From the NCBI GenBank assembly GCA_003551705.1, contig PUNJ01000044.1, forward strand, positions 1 through 47,131: a stretch of DNA of 47,131 bases, read 5' to 3'. The notes under the pieces were generated by a model, which made no database searches, was not told where the DNA came from, and saw only the letters and a list, made by a program, of their open reading frames with translations. Shown one piece after another: positions 1 through 8,580 of this stretch. The position numbers and the translations under genes were made by a program. The stretch's first letter is position 1, and each line of letters begins with the position of its first letter. The stretch comes from Chloroflexota bacterium. GTDB taxonomy: Bacteria; Chloroflexota; Dehalococcoidia; UBA2247; RBG-13-53-26.

Positions 1-264
1 GATGAGTCCTACTGGGGTTCCGTGATGCTGACTCCGCCCCAGGTCCTTCGTGTGGATGCCTTTGAGGATTCCGGAATTGCGATTAAAATACTTGGTGACA
101 GTAAACAGATGAAACAGTGGGAGATCATGGGCGAGTTGCGCAAGAGGCTCAAGAAGCGCTTCGACCAGGAAGGTATTGAGATACCCTGGCCGCATGCCAA
201 AGTGTTCTTTGGTGAACCGCTACAGCATCGTAATGCAAAGGAGGAAGACAAGGCGCAGGGCTGA
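1..264 (+). CDS. MscS-type mechanosensitive channel, C-terminal fragment (5' end outside window)
   Basis: The frame is open from base 1 and stops at TGA 262-264, so only the last 87 residues of a gene that begins upstream are seen. The stretch DSGIAIKILG, followed by QWEIMGELRKRLKKRFDQEG and then IEIPWPH, is the typical end of the cytoplasmic domain of small-conductance mechanosensitive channels, inner-membrane proteins that release solutes on hypo-osmotic shock. The membrane and pore helices are not in the window, so channel type and size cannot be judged. It lies 55 bases before alaS on the same strand. Family assignment rests on this C-terminal signature only. Confidence 0.75.
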   Translation, partial: DESYWGSVMLTPPQVLRVDAFEDSGIAIKILGDSKQMKQWEIMGELRKRLKKRFDQEGIEIPWPHAKVFFGEPLQHRNAKEEDKAQG

Positions 265-319
265 GAACCCTAGCCCGTCCGGGTGGGCCCTGGTACCGGT
301 CCGTCCAAAGAGGTGCGCT

Positions 320-2956
320 TTGCATAAACAGGTGAAAGGAAGCGATATAAGGAAAGCTTTTCTGCAGTTCTTCCAGCAGAAGGGACACACCGTATTACCC
401 AGTTCATCGCTGGTGCCCCAGGATGATCCCACCCTGCTTTTTGCCAGCGCCGGGATGGTGCAGATAAAGCCCTACTTCCTGGGACTAGCCACACCGCCCA
501 ATCGCAGGCTGGCGTCATGCCAGAAATGCTTTCGTACCAGCGATATAGAATCGGTGGGTGACAGCAAGCACCTGACCTTCTTTGAAATGCTGGGCAATTT
601 CAGCGTCGGGGATTACTTCAAAAAGGAAGCCATTGAATGGGCCTGGGAGTTTATAACACGATGGCTCAAGCTTTCCCAAGAACGCCTATGGGTCACAGTA
701 TTCCTGGACGATGACGAAGCAGCAGCATACTGGCAACAAATAGGCATTTGCCGGGAAAGGATCGTCAGGCTGGGCGAGAAGGACAACTTCTGGGGGCCGG
801 CTGGTGAATCCGGACCCTGCGGTCCGTGCAGCGAAATCCATTACGATTTTGGAGAGGATAAGGGTTGTGGAAGGCCGGGTTGTGATCCCTCCTGTGAATG
901 CAGTCGTTTCTCTGAGGTCTGGAACCTGGTCTTCACCGAGTACAACCAGGACAGAGAAGGCACGCGCACGCGCCTGCCCAAACCCAATATCGATACCGGC
1001 ATGGGGCTGGAGCGGATCAGCGCTGTCATGCAGGGCAAGTCCACCGTATACGAGACCGATCTATTTGCCCCCTTGGTGGAGAACATTGCCGGACTCACCT
1101 CAAGACCATACGGCAGGGATGAGACGGTGGACAGGGCGCTCAGGATTATCGCCGAGCATGCGCGCGGGTCGACCTTCCTCATAGCTGACGGTGTTGTGCC
1201 AGGCAATGAAGGGCGTGGTTACGTATTGCGCCGCATCGTCCGCCGTGCCTCCATGTTTGGCAGGAAGCTTGGCCTTGAGGACGGCTTTCTTGGTAGCCTT
1301 GCCGATACGGTCATCGATGCCATGGGTGATGTCTATCCGGAACTCAAGGGCAACCGCAAACTGGTACTGGGTGTTCTGGGGGCGGAGGAACAGCGGTTCA
1401 ATCAGGCCCTGGGGACCGGGCTCAATGTTCTTGACCGCATAATCGAGAAGGTACAGTCAGCAGGCCGGCGGACCATATCCGGCCAGGATATATTCATGCT
1501 TTACGATACCTATGGATTCCCTAAGGAGCTTACTGCCGAGATAGCCGGCGAGCAGGGATTTGCCCTCGACCTGTCAGGCTTTGAAGAAGAGATGGAGCGC
1601 CAGAGGGAAAGGGCCAGGGCCGCCCACAGGTTCGGTCTCGGCGAGCAGACCTCTCTGGAGGTCTACGAGAAGCTTCCGGTGACGTCGACCAGGTTCGCAG
1701 GCTATCAGGAGTTGCATCAGAAATCGAGGATCATGGCCCTGATAAAGGGAGGCAACCCGGTGGAATCGGCAGCCGAGGGTGACACGGTGGAAATCGTGCT
1801 GGACGAGACGCCTTTCTATGGAGAGATGGGGGGTCAGGTCGGAGACACGGGCGAAATCAGGAGCGAACAAGGCAGGGCTGCCATCACGCAAGCCTCCCGT
1901 CCCCTCCCCGAGATGACTGTTCACCTGGGCGAGGTTGTTGCAGGGGTCCTTCGGGCCGGCGCCCTGGTGGAGGTGGAGGTTGAAGCTGAGCGGCGTATGG
2001 ACATAGCCCGTAACCATACCGCCACCCACCTGCTGCAGGCAGCGCTCAGGATTGTGCTGGGGGATCATGTCCGGCAGTCTGGATCCCTGGTCGCCCCTGA
2101 CAGGTTCAGGTTTGACTTCACTCACCTGGAGGCTGTGGGTAAGGAACAGCTTCTCAGGGTCCAGCGCATCGTCAATCAGAAGATAAGAGAGAACATCCCT
2201 GTACGCGACCTAATCCTTTCCTACCAGGAGGCCTTATCGCGGGGAGCTACTGCTCTCTTCGGCGAGAAATACGGTGACCAGGTGCGTGTAGTGCAGGTCG
2301 GCGAACCGGCGTTCAGCGTTGAACTTTGCGGAGGTACCCATGTATCTTACACCGGCCAGATCGGCATGTTCCATCTCATTTCCGAAAGCAGCATCGGTAG
2401 CGGTCTGCGGCGTATTGAGGCTGCCACCGGTCGCGGAGCGGAAGCTTTCATAGAAGAGCGATTGACCAAATTTGAGACGGCCGCGGTCCACCTGGACAGC
2501 AAGCCCGAAGAGTTGCCCGAAAGGATCATCGGAGTCCTGGAGGAACTCGACCGGGCGCGCAAACGCTCTCAGTCCCTGGAGAGGGAACTGGCCAGGAACA
2601 TGGCCGGTTCGCTGACCTCACAAGCCAAGGAAGTCAATGGGACCAAGGTGGTTGCCGTCAGAATTGAGGCATCGAGCGCCGAGGTCATGCGAGAGGTTGG
2701 AGATCGCCTGAAGGAGGAGTTGGGCAGTGGCGTGGTCGTCCTGGGGGCGGTGTACAACGATAAGGTCAATTTCCTGGTGATGGTTACCTCTGATCTGGTG
2801 GCCAAGGGAGTCAGCGCCGGGGATATCGCCCGCCGGGTGGCCAAGGAGGCTGGCGGTGGGGGCGGCGGCAGGGCCGAGTTGGGTCAGGGCAGCGGCAAAG
2901 ATACCGGCAAGATTGAACAGGCTTTGGGCCTGGTAGAGGCGCTGATCCCCCATTAG
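320..2956 (+). CDS. alaS: alanyl-tRNA synthetase
   Basis: Cytoplasmic class II synthetase that charges tRNA-Ala and edits Ser/Gly mischarging. From TTG 320 it is 878 residues, close to the family norm of about 875. The open frame continues upstream to 176, but homology begins at GSDIRKAFLQFF, and AGAGGTG sits 5-6 bases before TTG 320. GTG 332 is the alternative start. The aminoacylation domain comes first (FASAGMVQIKPYF, then TGMGLERI). The editing domain carries the zinc-site residues H566 and H570 (HTATH) and C670 and H674 (CGGTH), matching the spacing in E. coli AlaRS. A C-terminal C-Ala domain with a Gly-rich stretch ends the protein. The next gene, ruvX-aroE, follows after 46 bases. Confidence 0.97.
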   Translation: MHKQVKGSDIRKAFLQFFQQKGHTVLPSSSLVPQDDPTLLFASAGMVQIKPYFLGLATPPNRRLASCQKCFRTSDIESVGDSKHLTFFEMLGNFSVGDYFKKEAIEWAWEFITRWLKLSQERLWVTVFLDDDEAAAYWQQIGICRERIVRLGEKDNFWGPAGESGPCGPCSEIHYDFGEDKGCGRPGCDPSCECSRFSEVWNLVFTEYNQDREGTRTRLPKPNIDTGMGLERISAVMQGKSTVYETDLFAPLVENIAGLTSRPYGRDETVDRALRIIAEHARGSTFLIADGVVPGNEGRGYVLRRIVRRASMFGRKLGLEDGFLGSLADTVIDAMGDVYPELKGNRKLVLGVLGAEEQRFNQALGTGLNVLDRIIEKVQSAGRRTISGQDIFMLYDTYGFPKELTAEIAGEQGFALDLSGFEEEMERQRERARAAHRFGLGEQTSLEVYEKLPVTSTRFAGYQELHQKSRIMALIKGGNPVESAAEGDTVEIVLDETPFYGEMGGQVGDTGEIRSEQGRAAITQASRPLPEMTVHLGEVVAGVLRAGALVEVEVEAERRMDIARNHTATHLLQAALRIVLGDHVRQSGSLVAPDRFRFDFTHLEAVGKEQLLRVQRIVNQKIRENIPVRDLILSYQEALSRGATALFGEKYGDQVRVVQVGEPAFSVELCGGTHVSYTGQIGMFHLISESSIGSGLRRIEAATGRGAEAFIEERLTKFETAAVHLDSKPEELPERIIGVLEELDRARKRSQSLERELARNMAGSLTSQAKEVNGTKVVAVRIEASSAEVMREVGDRLKEELGSGVVVLGAVYNDKVNFLVMVTSDLVAKGVSAGDIARRVAKEAGGGGGGRAELGQGSGKDTGKIEQALGLVEALIPH

Positions 2957-3002
2957 GATGGCTGTAAGTGGCCGGCCACGGAACAGGTGAGAAAGCTTAT
3001 AC

Positions 3003-4316
3003 ATGCGTATTCTGGGGCTTGACGTAGGGGAAAGATGGATCGGCGTGGCTGCAAGCGATCTTGGAGAGATGCTGGCCAGTCCTCTGACCAGAGTCAGGGC
3101 CGGGGATGACGAGGCCTCCGTCAGAGAGATCGACCGGATAGTAAGAGAGCAGAAGGCCGGACTGGTGGTCGTGGGCATGCCCTATTCTCTCAGCGGGGCG
3201 GCCGGACCGCAGGCTCGACGTGTACAGGAATTCGTGGACCGGCTGTCACGGAGCCTCTCGGTGCCAATAGAGACCTGTGATGAACGTTCTTCCACCATCG
3301 CCGCCGAACAGATGCTGGAAGAAGCGGGCATTCCCAGGGAGAAGCGCAAGGAGAAGATCGACGCGGTTGCTGCTGCTTTCATCCTGCAAAGCTATCTCGA
3401 CGGCAGGAGGAATGCTGGTCTTGAGCCCGAGTCCAGCAACGAAGAGAGTGGCCGGCAGGATGAGGACCGGCAGATAGTGGCTCTCATCGGCCATCCCGTG
3501 AAGCATTCCATCTCGCCCCGCTTCCAGCAGGCAGCCTTGGATTACCATGGTCTTAACATCACGTATGAGCGATGGGACATCCCACCTGACGGACTACACT
3601 CCGCCATGGACCGTCTGCGTCATCCCTCTTGCCTGGGTGCCAATATCACCATACCGCACAAAGAAGCGGTCCTGGAAATGGCTGATGTCATCGATGACCA
3701 GGCCAAACTCATTGGAGCGGTGAATACCATAACCAATCGGGAAGGGCGGCTTCATGGTTTCAATACGGACGCTCCCGGTTTCATCCGAGCCCTGCGGCAT
3801 TACGGTGGCCTGGAGCCTGCGGGTAAGTCTGTTCTGGTCCTGGGCGCCGGTGGGGCCGCCAGGGCGGTCTGCTTTGCTCTTCTGGGGGAAGGCGTGGCTG
3901 GACTGGCCATAGCCAATCGCAGGGTGACAAGGGCGGCAGATCTGGCGGCGGCTCTCTGGGAGGCCGGAACGCGTGGGGAAGTGAAGATACTTGAGTGGAG
4001 CACAATGCGAGAGACGGACCGGCTGGCAGCCTTCGACCTGATTGTGAATTGCACCCCGCTCGGCATGAAATACGGCCAGGCGGAAGACGAAAGCCCCATA
4101 CCGGCCACATGCATTCCCGAAAATGCCCTGGTGTGTGATTTGGTATATAATCCTATGGAGACTGCATTTATACGGGAGGCGCGGAAGGCGGGTGCCAGAG
4201 TCCTGGGAGGACTGCCCATGCTGGTCTATCAGGGAGCGGTCTCTTTCGGTATATGGACAGGCAGGGAGGCGCCTGTTGAATTGATGATGGAGACGGCAAA
4301 GGCGAGTTTGACATGA
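3003..4316 (+). CDS. fusion protein: RuvX/YqgF Holliday junction resolvase domain + shikimate dehydrogenase AroE
   Basis: One uninterrupted 437-residue frame encodes two proteins that are normally separate. Residues 1-137 are a complete YqgF/RuvX RNase H-fold domain: LGLDVGERWIGVA with D7, VVVGMP, DERSST, and KIDAVAAAFILQSYLD with D120. An acidic linker (about 138-156) follows. Residues 157-437 are a full AroE, which reduces 3-dehydroshikimate to shikimate with NADPH: GHPVKHSISP, catalytic K220 in NITIPHKEAV, D256 in FNTDAPGF, VLGAGGAARAV for the dinucleotide, NCTPLGM, and GGLPMLVYQGA. All catalytic residues of both halves are present. The stop overlaps aroC (ATGA), so the second half belongs to the aro operon, while alaS-ruvX adjacency is common in bacteria. 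A GTG at 3477, 11 bases after GAGG, could give free AroE as well. Confidence 0.9.
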   Translation: MRILGLDVGERWIGVAASDLGEMLASPLTRVRAGDDEASVREIDRIVREQKAGLVVVGMPYSLSGAAGPQARRVQEFVDRLSRSLSVPIETCDERSSTIAAEQMLEEAGIPREKRKEKIDAVAAAFILQSYLDGRRNAGLEPESSNEESGRQDEDRQIVALIGHPVKHSISPRFQQAALDYHGLNITYERWDIPPDGLHSAMDRLRHPSCLGANITIPHKEAVLEMADVIDDQAKLIGAVNTITNREGRLHGFNTDAPGFIRALRHYGGLEPAGKSVLVLGAGGAARAVCFALLGEGVAGLAIANRRVTRAADLAAALWEAGTRGEVKILEWSTMRETDRLAAFDLIVNCTPLGMKYGQAEDESPIPATCIPENALVCDLVYNPMETAFIREARKAGARVLGGLPMLVYQGAVSFGIWTGREAPVELMMETAKASLT

Positions 4317-5473
4317 TGCAACGACTCAGGTTTCTAACGGCCGGAGAATCCCACGGGAAGGCCTTGAATGCCATTATTGAAGGCCTTCCCGCCGGATTGT
4401 GCCTATCCGAGGCGGACATGAACAGAGATTTAGAGAGGCGGCAGTGCGGGTACGGCCGGGGTGGTCGCATGAAAATAGAACAGGACACTGTGGAAGTACT
4501 GTCGGGCATCCGGCATGGCAGGACCCTGGGCAGCCCTGTATCCCTGATAATCAGGAACAAGGACTGGGTTAACTGGCAACAGTCGATGAGCGTGGCCCCC
4601 GTAGAGTCCGGTGTGGAGCCGGTTACCCGGCCTCGTCCGGGACATGCCGACCTGGCAGGCGTTGTCAAATATGGGTTTGCGGATATACGCAATGTCCTCG
4701 AGCGGGCCAGCGCCAGGGAGTCGGCGACCAGGGTGGCTGCCGGCGCGGCGGCGCGGCGCCTTATTGCGGAATTTGGCGTTGAGGTACACAGCCGTACCGT
4801 TGCCATTGGAGGCTGCCAGGCTGGTGAGGCGGGCAATCCCGACTGGGCCCGGGTTGAGGCCTCGCCGGTGCGTTGTGCCGACCCGGAAGCCGAGAAAGAA
4901 ATCATGGCCCTGATAGACGAAGCAGGCTCGGCCGGCGACACACTGGGTGGTGTGACGGAGATAGTCGCCTCCGGAGTCCCGGTGGGATTGGGCAGCCATG
5001 TGCACTGGGACAGGCGCCTGGATGGCAGGCTGGCTCAGGCGGTGATGAGCATCAATTCCGTTAAGGGTGTGGAGATCGGTGCCGGCCTTGAATCGGCTGG
5101 CACAAGGGGCTCTCTGGTCCAGGACGCCATCAGGTTACATGAGGGGTTGCCTCGTGGCTGGCGACGCACCGGCAACAGCGCCGGAGGCATCGAGGGGGGT
5201 ATCAGCAATGGTGAAGCGATTGTGGTCAGGGCGGCAATAAAGCCTGTACCGACGCTGCGCAGTCCTTTGCCCTCGATAGACCTGCACACGAGGCAAGAGG
5301 TGGAAGCACATCACGAACGCAGCGACATCTGTGTAGTGCCTGCAGTGGGCGTGATCGGGGAGGCCATGGTGACCCTGGTCCTGGCCGATGCCTTCTTGGA
5401 AAAATTCGGCGGAGACAGCATCGAGGAAATGCAACGGAACTATACCGGGTATCTCGCCCGCATCCTTTTGTAA
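4313..5473 (+). CDS. aroC: chorismate synthase
   Basis: Converts 5-enolpyruvylshikimate-3-phosphate to chorismate with reduced FMN, the last common step of aromatic amino acid synthesis. The protein is 386 residues (or 385 from the second ATG at 4316), a normal size for the longer AroC form. Signature segments are GESHGKAL near residue 11, ERRQCGYGRGGRM at 41-53, RPRPGHADLAG, SARESATRVAAGA, and RRTGNSAGGIEGGISNGE. The start codon overlaps the stop of the RuvX-AroE fusion as ATGA, implying translational coupling. The next gene starts 2 bases after its stop. Confidence 0.97.
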   Translation: MMQRLRFLTAGESHGKALNAIIEGLPAGLCLSEADMNRDLERRQCGYGRGGRMKIEQDTVEVLSGIRHGRTLGSPVSLIIRNKDWVNWQQSMSVAPVESGVEPVTRPRPGHADLAGVVKYGFADIRNVLERASARESATRVAAGAAARRLIAEFGVEVHSRTVAIGGCQAGEAGNPDWARVEASPVRCADPEAEKEIMALIDEAGSAGDTLGGVTEIVASGVPVGLGSHVHWDRRLDGRLAQAVMSINSVKGVEIGAGLESAGTRGSLVQDAIRLHEGLPRGWRRTGNSAGGIEGGISNGEAIVVRAAIKPVPTLRSPLPSIDLHTRQEVEAHHERSDICVVPAVGVIGEAMVTLVLADAFLEKFGGDSIEEMQRNYTGYLARILL

Positions 5474-5475
5474 CT

Positions 5476-6318
5476 ATGACACAACTGGGTTTTCACTGCC
5501 ATAGCCTGGACCACTTCGAGGAGGCCATCACCTCCAACGAACTCAAGAGGGGAGAATTCTATAACTTCCCCTCACATAACCTGCCCGAACTCAGGGACGA
5601 GGTCCAGCGACATGATATAGCAGCCAGTGTCCACGCCCCCCTGGTAAGGGTACCTTGGTACCCGAGCCCGCCGACATTGTCCTTCCTCTGCGATGTCGAT
5701 GAAGAGAAGCGCCAGATGAGTTTACGAATGATCGAGGAGACCATGGAGACGGCGAAGGACTTTGGAGCGGAGTACGTGGTGGTCCATTTCCCGGTGCCGT
5801 CAACCACGGGAGTTAACGTTTCAAAACAGGAACTGCACCGGACTGCCATGGCAACAGCGGCGGTACTGTCCCAGTTGAGCGAGCAGCATCAGGTTTTAGT
5901 ACACATGGAGGGTTTCGGGCCAAGCCCGTTACTTGATGCCGGCTTTCTGCTGGAGGTTATTGAGAGCTTTCCCGGTCTTCGCTACTGCTTTGATACCGGC
6001 CACATGCACGTGGCTTCTCAAAGGGATGGCTTCGACCTTTACAAGTTTGCTGCGCGGCTGGGACCCCATATCGGCTCGGTGCATTTGTGGAACAGCCGCG
6101 GGCTCCACGACTATTTAACGTACGGGCATATTCCCGTACATCCGGAACAGAGTCCGGACGAGGGTTGGGTCGATGTGCCTCGCATCCTGGAATTGCTTGT
6201 TTCTGGGAGCCCGGATTGCCGTATCATACTGGAGAGCGGCCTGCATTATCCGAAGGCATTGGGGGGCCGGGACTTCCGGGACGGAGTGAAGTGGATAAAG
6301 AGGCTGCTCGCACAATAA
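5476..6318 (+). CDS. sugar phosphate isomerase/epimerase-like TIM barrel (AP endonuclease 2 superfamily)
   Basis: 280 residues of the xylose-isomerase-like TIM-barrel superfamily. The usual divalent-metal ligand pattern is visible: H53 (SVHAP), H104 (VVVHFP), E145 (HMEGFG), D173 and H176 (CFDTGHMH), H203 (SVHLWN) and E253 (ILESG). The metal site therefore looks intact. The family includes sugar isomerases, endonuclease IV and the 3-dehydroshikimate dehydratases AsbF/QsuB, so the reaction cannot be named from the fold. Its position matters: it starts 2 bases after aroC and overlaps the aroK-aroB start by 28 bases, in the middle of a shikimate operon. Action on a shikimate-pathway or related cyclitol intermediate is therefore plausible, but this is inference from context. 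Confidence 0.75.
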   Translation: MTQLGFHCHSLDHFEEAITSNELKRGEFYNFPSHNLPELRDEVQRHDIAASVHAPLVRVPWYPSPPTLSFLCDVDEEKRQMSLRMIEETMETAKDFGAEYVVVHFPVPSTTGVNVSKQELHRTAMATAAVLSQLSEQHQVLVHMEGFGPSPLLDAGFLLEVIESFPGLRYCFDTGHMHVASQRDGFDLYKFAARLGPHIGSVHLWNSRGLHDYLTYGHIPVHPEQSPDEGWVDVPRILELLVSGSPDCRIILESGLHYPKALGGRDFRDGVKWIKRLLAQ

Positions 6319-7955
6319 TACTCACCGGTTTCTCCACCACAGGGAAATCGAGAATAGGCGGGCTGCTGGCCGCCGGCCTGGGCTGGACTCATATGGACAC
6401 GGACGAAGAAGTCGTCAAGTGTGCAGGCAAGAGCATCGAAAAGCTCTTCGCCGAGGAGGGTGAAGCCCATTTCCGCTCCCTGGAGAAAAGGGCTCTGGCG
6501 GAAGCCCTGCATCGGGGGGAAGTCGTCATATCCACCGGGGGAGGCGCCGTACTCGACGCGGACAATCGCAGTCTCATGAAGAACAGCGGTTTCGTTGTCT
6601 GCCTGGAGGCGGCTCCTGCTATCATACAGGAGCGCTTGTCCCATGATGTCGAGCTTGCCGGAGGGGTGCGCCCGCTATTGGATGTGCCGGACCCGTTGCA
6701 GCGCATCACAGGCCTGAAACAGGAACGACAGGGCCTCTACGCCACTCTGGCTGATTGGACGGTGCATACAGACCATCTATCGCCGGACGAGGTTTGCCGG
6801 GAGATTCTGAGGGGGTGGTACTACTGGCGGCGAGGTGCCGTTCTGGAACAAGGCCCGGGACTCCTGGCAAGTGATGGCACCAGCGTGGTGACGCCGACCG
6901 AGCATTACCGGATCGTTGTCGAATGGGGTCTTCTTGAACGACTGGGCCATGAGGTTGCCAGAGCGGGGCTCTCGGGGAAGGCCTTCATTGTAACTGATGG
7001 CAATGTAGCGCCGCTTTATGCAGAAAGGGTTGCCGCTGGTCTGCGGAACGCAGGACTGGAATCCTATTCTTACGTGGTCGCCCCCGGCGAGAATTCCAAG
7101 ACTCTTGAAACGGCTGCCCGGCTTTATGACTGGCTTGTAGAGTTTCGGGCCGAGCGCAGAGACTTGATTGTAGCCCTGGGAGGCGGCGTTATCGGGGACC
7201 TGGCCGGGTTCACGGCTGCCACCTTCCTGCGCGGCATGCCTCTGGTGCAGGTGCCGACCAGCCTGGCGGCCATGGTGGATGCATCCATTGGCGGGAAGAC
7301 GGCTGTCAATCATGTTCGTGGCAAGAACCTGATCGGTCTTTTTTACCAGCCGCGGCTGGTGGCTGTTGACACCAGCGCCTTGTTGACCTTGCCCCGGCGG
7401 GAACTGGTGTCCGGTTGGGCTGAGGTGGTCAAGCATGGGCTCATCCTGGATGCCGCCTATTTCGAGTTCATCGAGAGCCAGATTGCCAACCTGCAGAAGC
7501 TTGATCCGGATACTGTCACGCAAGCCGTCAGGGGAAGCGCGGCCATCAAGGCGACAATCGTCAGCGAGGACGAGAAGGAGACTGGACGTCGAACCCTGCT
7601 GAATTACGGCCACACCATTGGTCATGGTCTGGAGGGGGCCACGGGTTACGGGCGTTACCTTCACGGAGAGGCGGTGGCCATAGGCATGGCGGGCGCTGCC
7701 ATGCTGAGCAGGGAACGGGGTATGCCTGCATCCATCATCGAGCGACAGAACAGCCTTCTGGCCGGGTTCGGTCTTCCCCTGCGCAGTCCGGGAGTCTCTG
7801 TGAATGCGGTCCTGGAGGCCATGCGGCTGGACAAGAAGGTCCAGCAGAAGGGTCTGCGCTGGGTGTTGCTCGAGAATATCGGGCGGGCGTATGTATGCAG
7901 CGATATCTCTCCTCAACAGGTGAATAAAGTCCTGGAAAGGCTGCTTTCTGCGTGA
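6291..7955 (+). CDS. fusion protein: shikimate kinase AroK + 3-dehydroquinate synthase AroB
   Basis: Bifunctional shikimate-pathway enzyme of 554 residues. Residues 1-175 are shikimate kinase: P-loop GFSTTGKS (13-20), MDTDEE with D36 and D38, STGGGAV (82-87), and GGVRPLL. Residues from about 200 onward are 3-dehydroquinate synthase (NAD and metal dependent): LGGGVIGDLAG (296-306), VPTSLAAMVDASIGGKTAVN (321-340), GKNLIGLFYQP, metal ligand E378 in GWAEVVKHG, and NYGHTIGHGLE. The frame opens further upstream at 6087 inside the previous gene. GTG 6291, preceded by GGAG 4 bases away, fits the start of the kinase homology and gives a 28-base overlap. AroK and AroB act at non-consecutive steps (kinase step 5, synthase step 2). 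Confidence 0.93.
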   Translation: MDKEAARTIILTGFSTTGKSRIGGLLAAGLGWTHMDTDEEVVKCAGKSIEKLFAEEGEAHFRSLEKRALAEALHRGEVVISTGGGAVLDADNRSLMKNSGFVVCLEAAPAIIQERLSHDVELAGGVRPLLDVPDPLQRITGLKQERQGLYATLADWTVHTDHLSPDEVCREILRGWYYWRRGAVLEQGPGLLASDGTSVVTPTEHYRIVVEWGLLERLGHEVARAGLSGKAFIVTDGNVAPLYAERVAAGLRNAGLESYSYVVAPGENSKTLETAARLYDWLVEFRAERRDLIVALGGGVIGDLAGFTAATFLRGMPLVQVPTSLAAMVDASIGGKTAVNHVRGKNLIGLFYQPRLVAVDTSALLTLPRRELVSGWAEVVKHGLILDAAYFEFIESQIANLQKLDPDTVTQAVRGSAAIKATIVSEDEKETGRRTLLNYGHTIGHGLEGATGYGRYLHGEAVAIGMAGAAMLSRERGMPASIIERQNSLLAGFGLPLRSPGVSVNAVLEAMRLDKKVQQKGLRWVLLENIGRAYVCSDISPQQVNKVLERLLSA

Positions 7956-7978
7956 ATACGGCGTTGGACCCGTAAGGC

Positions 7979-7987
7979 TGGTATAAT
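7979..7987 (+). promoter_or_regulatory. extended -10 promoter upstream of hslV
   Basis: TG at 7979-7980, one base, then a perfect TATAAT at 7982-7987 form an extended -10 element in the 57-base gap between aroKB and hslV. No -35 at 16-18 bases is convincing; TTGGAC at 7964 is only 12 bases away. The predicted transcript start near 7994 leaves about 19 bases before the ATG, enough for the GGGAG ribosome site. It would let hslV be expressed apart from the aro genes. Confidence 0.5.
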
Positions 7988-8012
7988 TCCTTGAACAGGG
8001 AGCGATATAAGC

Positions 8013-8564
8013 ATGGAAAATGATGTCAGAGCGACAACGATCCTGGCCCTGAAGAAAGGGAACCAGGTCGTCCTTGTGGGCGACGGGCAGATAACCACCG
8101 GTGAGGTTGTTCTTAAGCACGGTGCCAACAAGGTGCGCACCCTGTATAACGGTCAGGTTATCGCCGGTTTTGCAGGATCGCTGGCTGATGCTGTAACCCT
8201 TTTCGAGCGGTTCGAGGGACAACTGCAAAGATACGGGGGCCAGCTGAGGCGGGCCGCTACGGAACTGGCCAAGGAATGGCGGACCGATCGGGTATTGCGC
8301 CGGCTGGAAGCCTGGCTGGTCGTTGCTGACAGCAAGGGCATTCTTTTGCTGTCGGGGGAAGGCGATGTCATCGAACCGGACGACAACGTTATTGGCATCG
8401 GCTCCGGTGCCGGCTACGCTCAGGCCGCGGCCAAGGCACTGATGCGGTATTCCGATCTTACAGCCGAAGAGATAGCCCGGGCAAGCATGGGCATTGCCGC
8501 AGACCTGTGCGTATACACCAATAGTCATATCAATGTGGCAACACTGGAAGACAAGGGAGCTTGA
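8013..8564 (+). CDS. hslV: ATP-dependent protease proteolytic subunit HslV (ClpQ)
   Basis: 183-residue N-terminal-threonine peptidase of the cytoplasmic HslUV protease. A 7-residue propeptide (MENDVRA) precedes T8, aligned with the mature N-terminal Thr of E. coli HslV. VGDGQIT, AGFAGSLADA, ELAKEWRTDRVLRRLEAWL and AIGSG-type sequence (IGIGSGAGYAQAAA) are family hallmarks, and CVYTNSHI closes the domain. Similarity is greatest to the ClpQ style of HslV with a short leader. HslV needs the HslU unfoldase, which normally lies directly downstream. Here the next gene is an acyl-CoA dehydrogenase, so hslU must be elsewhere or absent. Confidence 0.95.
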   Translation: MENDVRATTILALKKGNQVVLVGDGQITTGEVVLKHGANKVRTLYNGQVIAGFAGSLADAVTLFERFEGQLQRYGGQLRRAATELAKEWRTDRVLRRLEAWLVVADSKGILLLSGEGDVIEPDDNVIGIGSGAGYAQAAAKALMRYSDLTAEEIARASMGIAADLCVYTNSHINVATLEDKGA

Positions 8565-8580
8565 GCTTTCATGCACTCTA

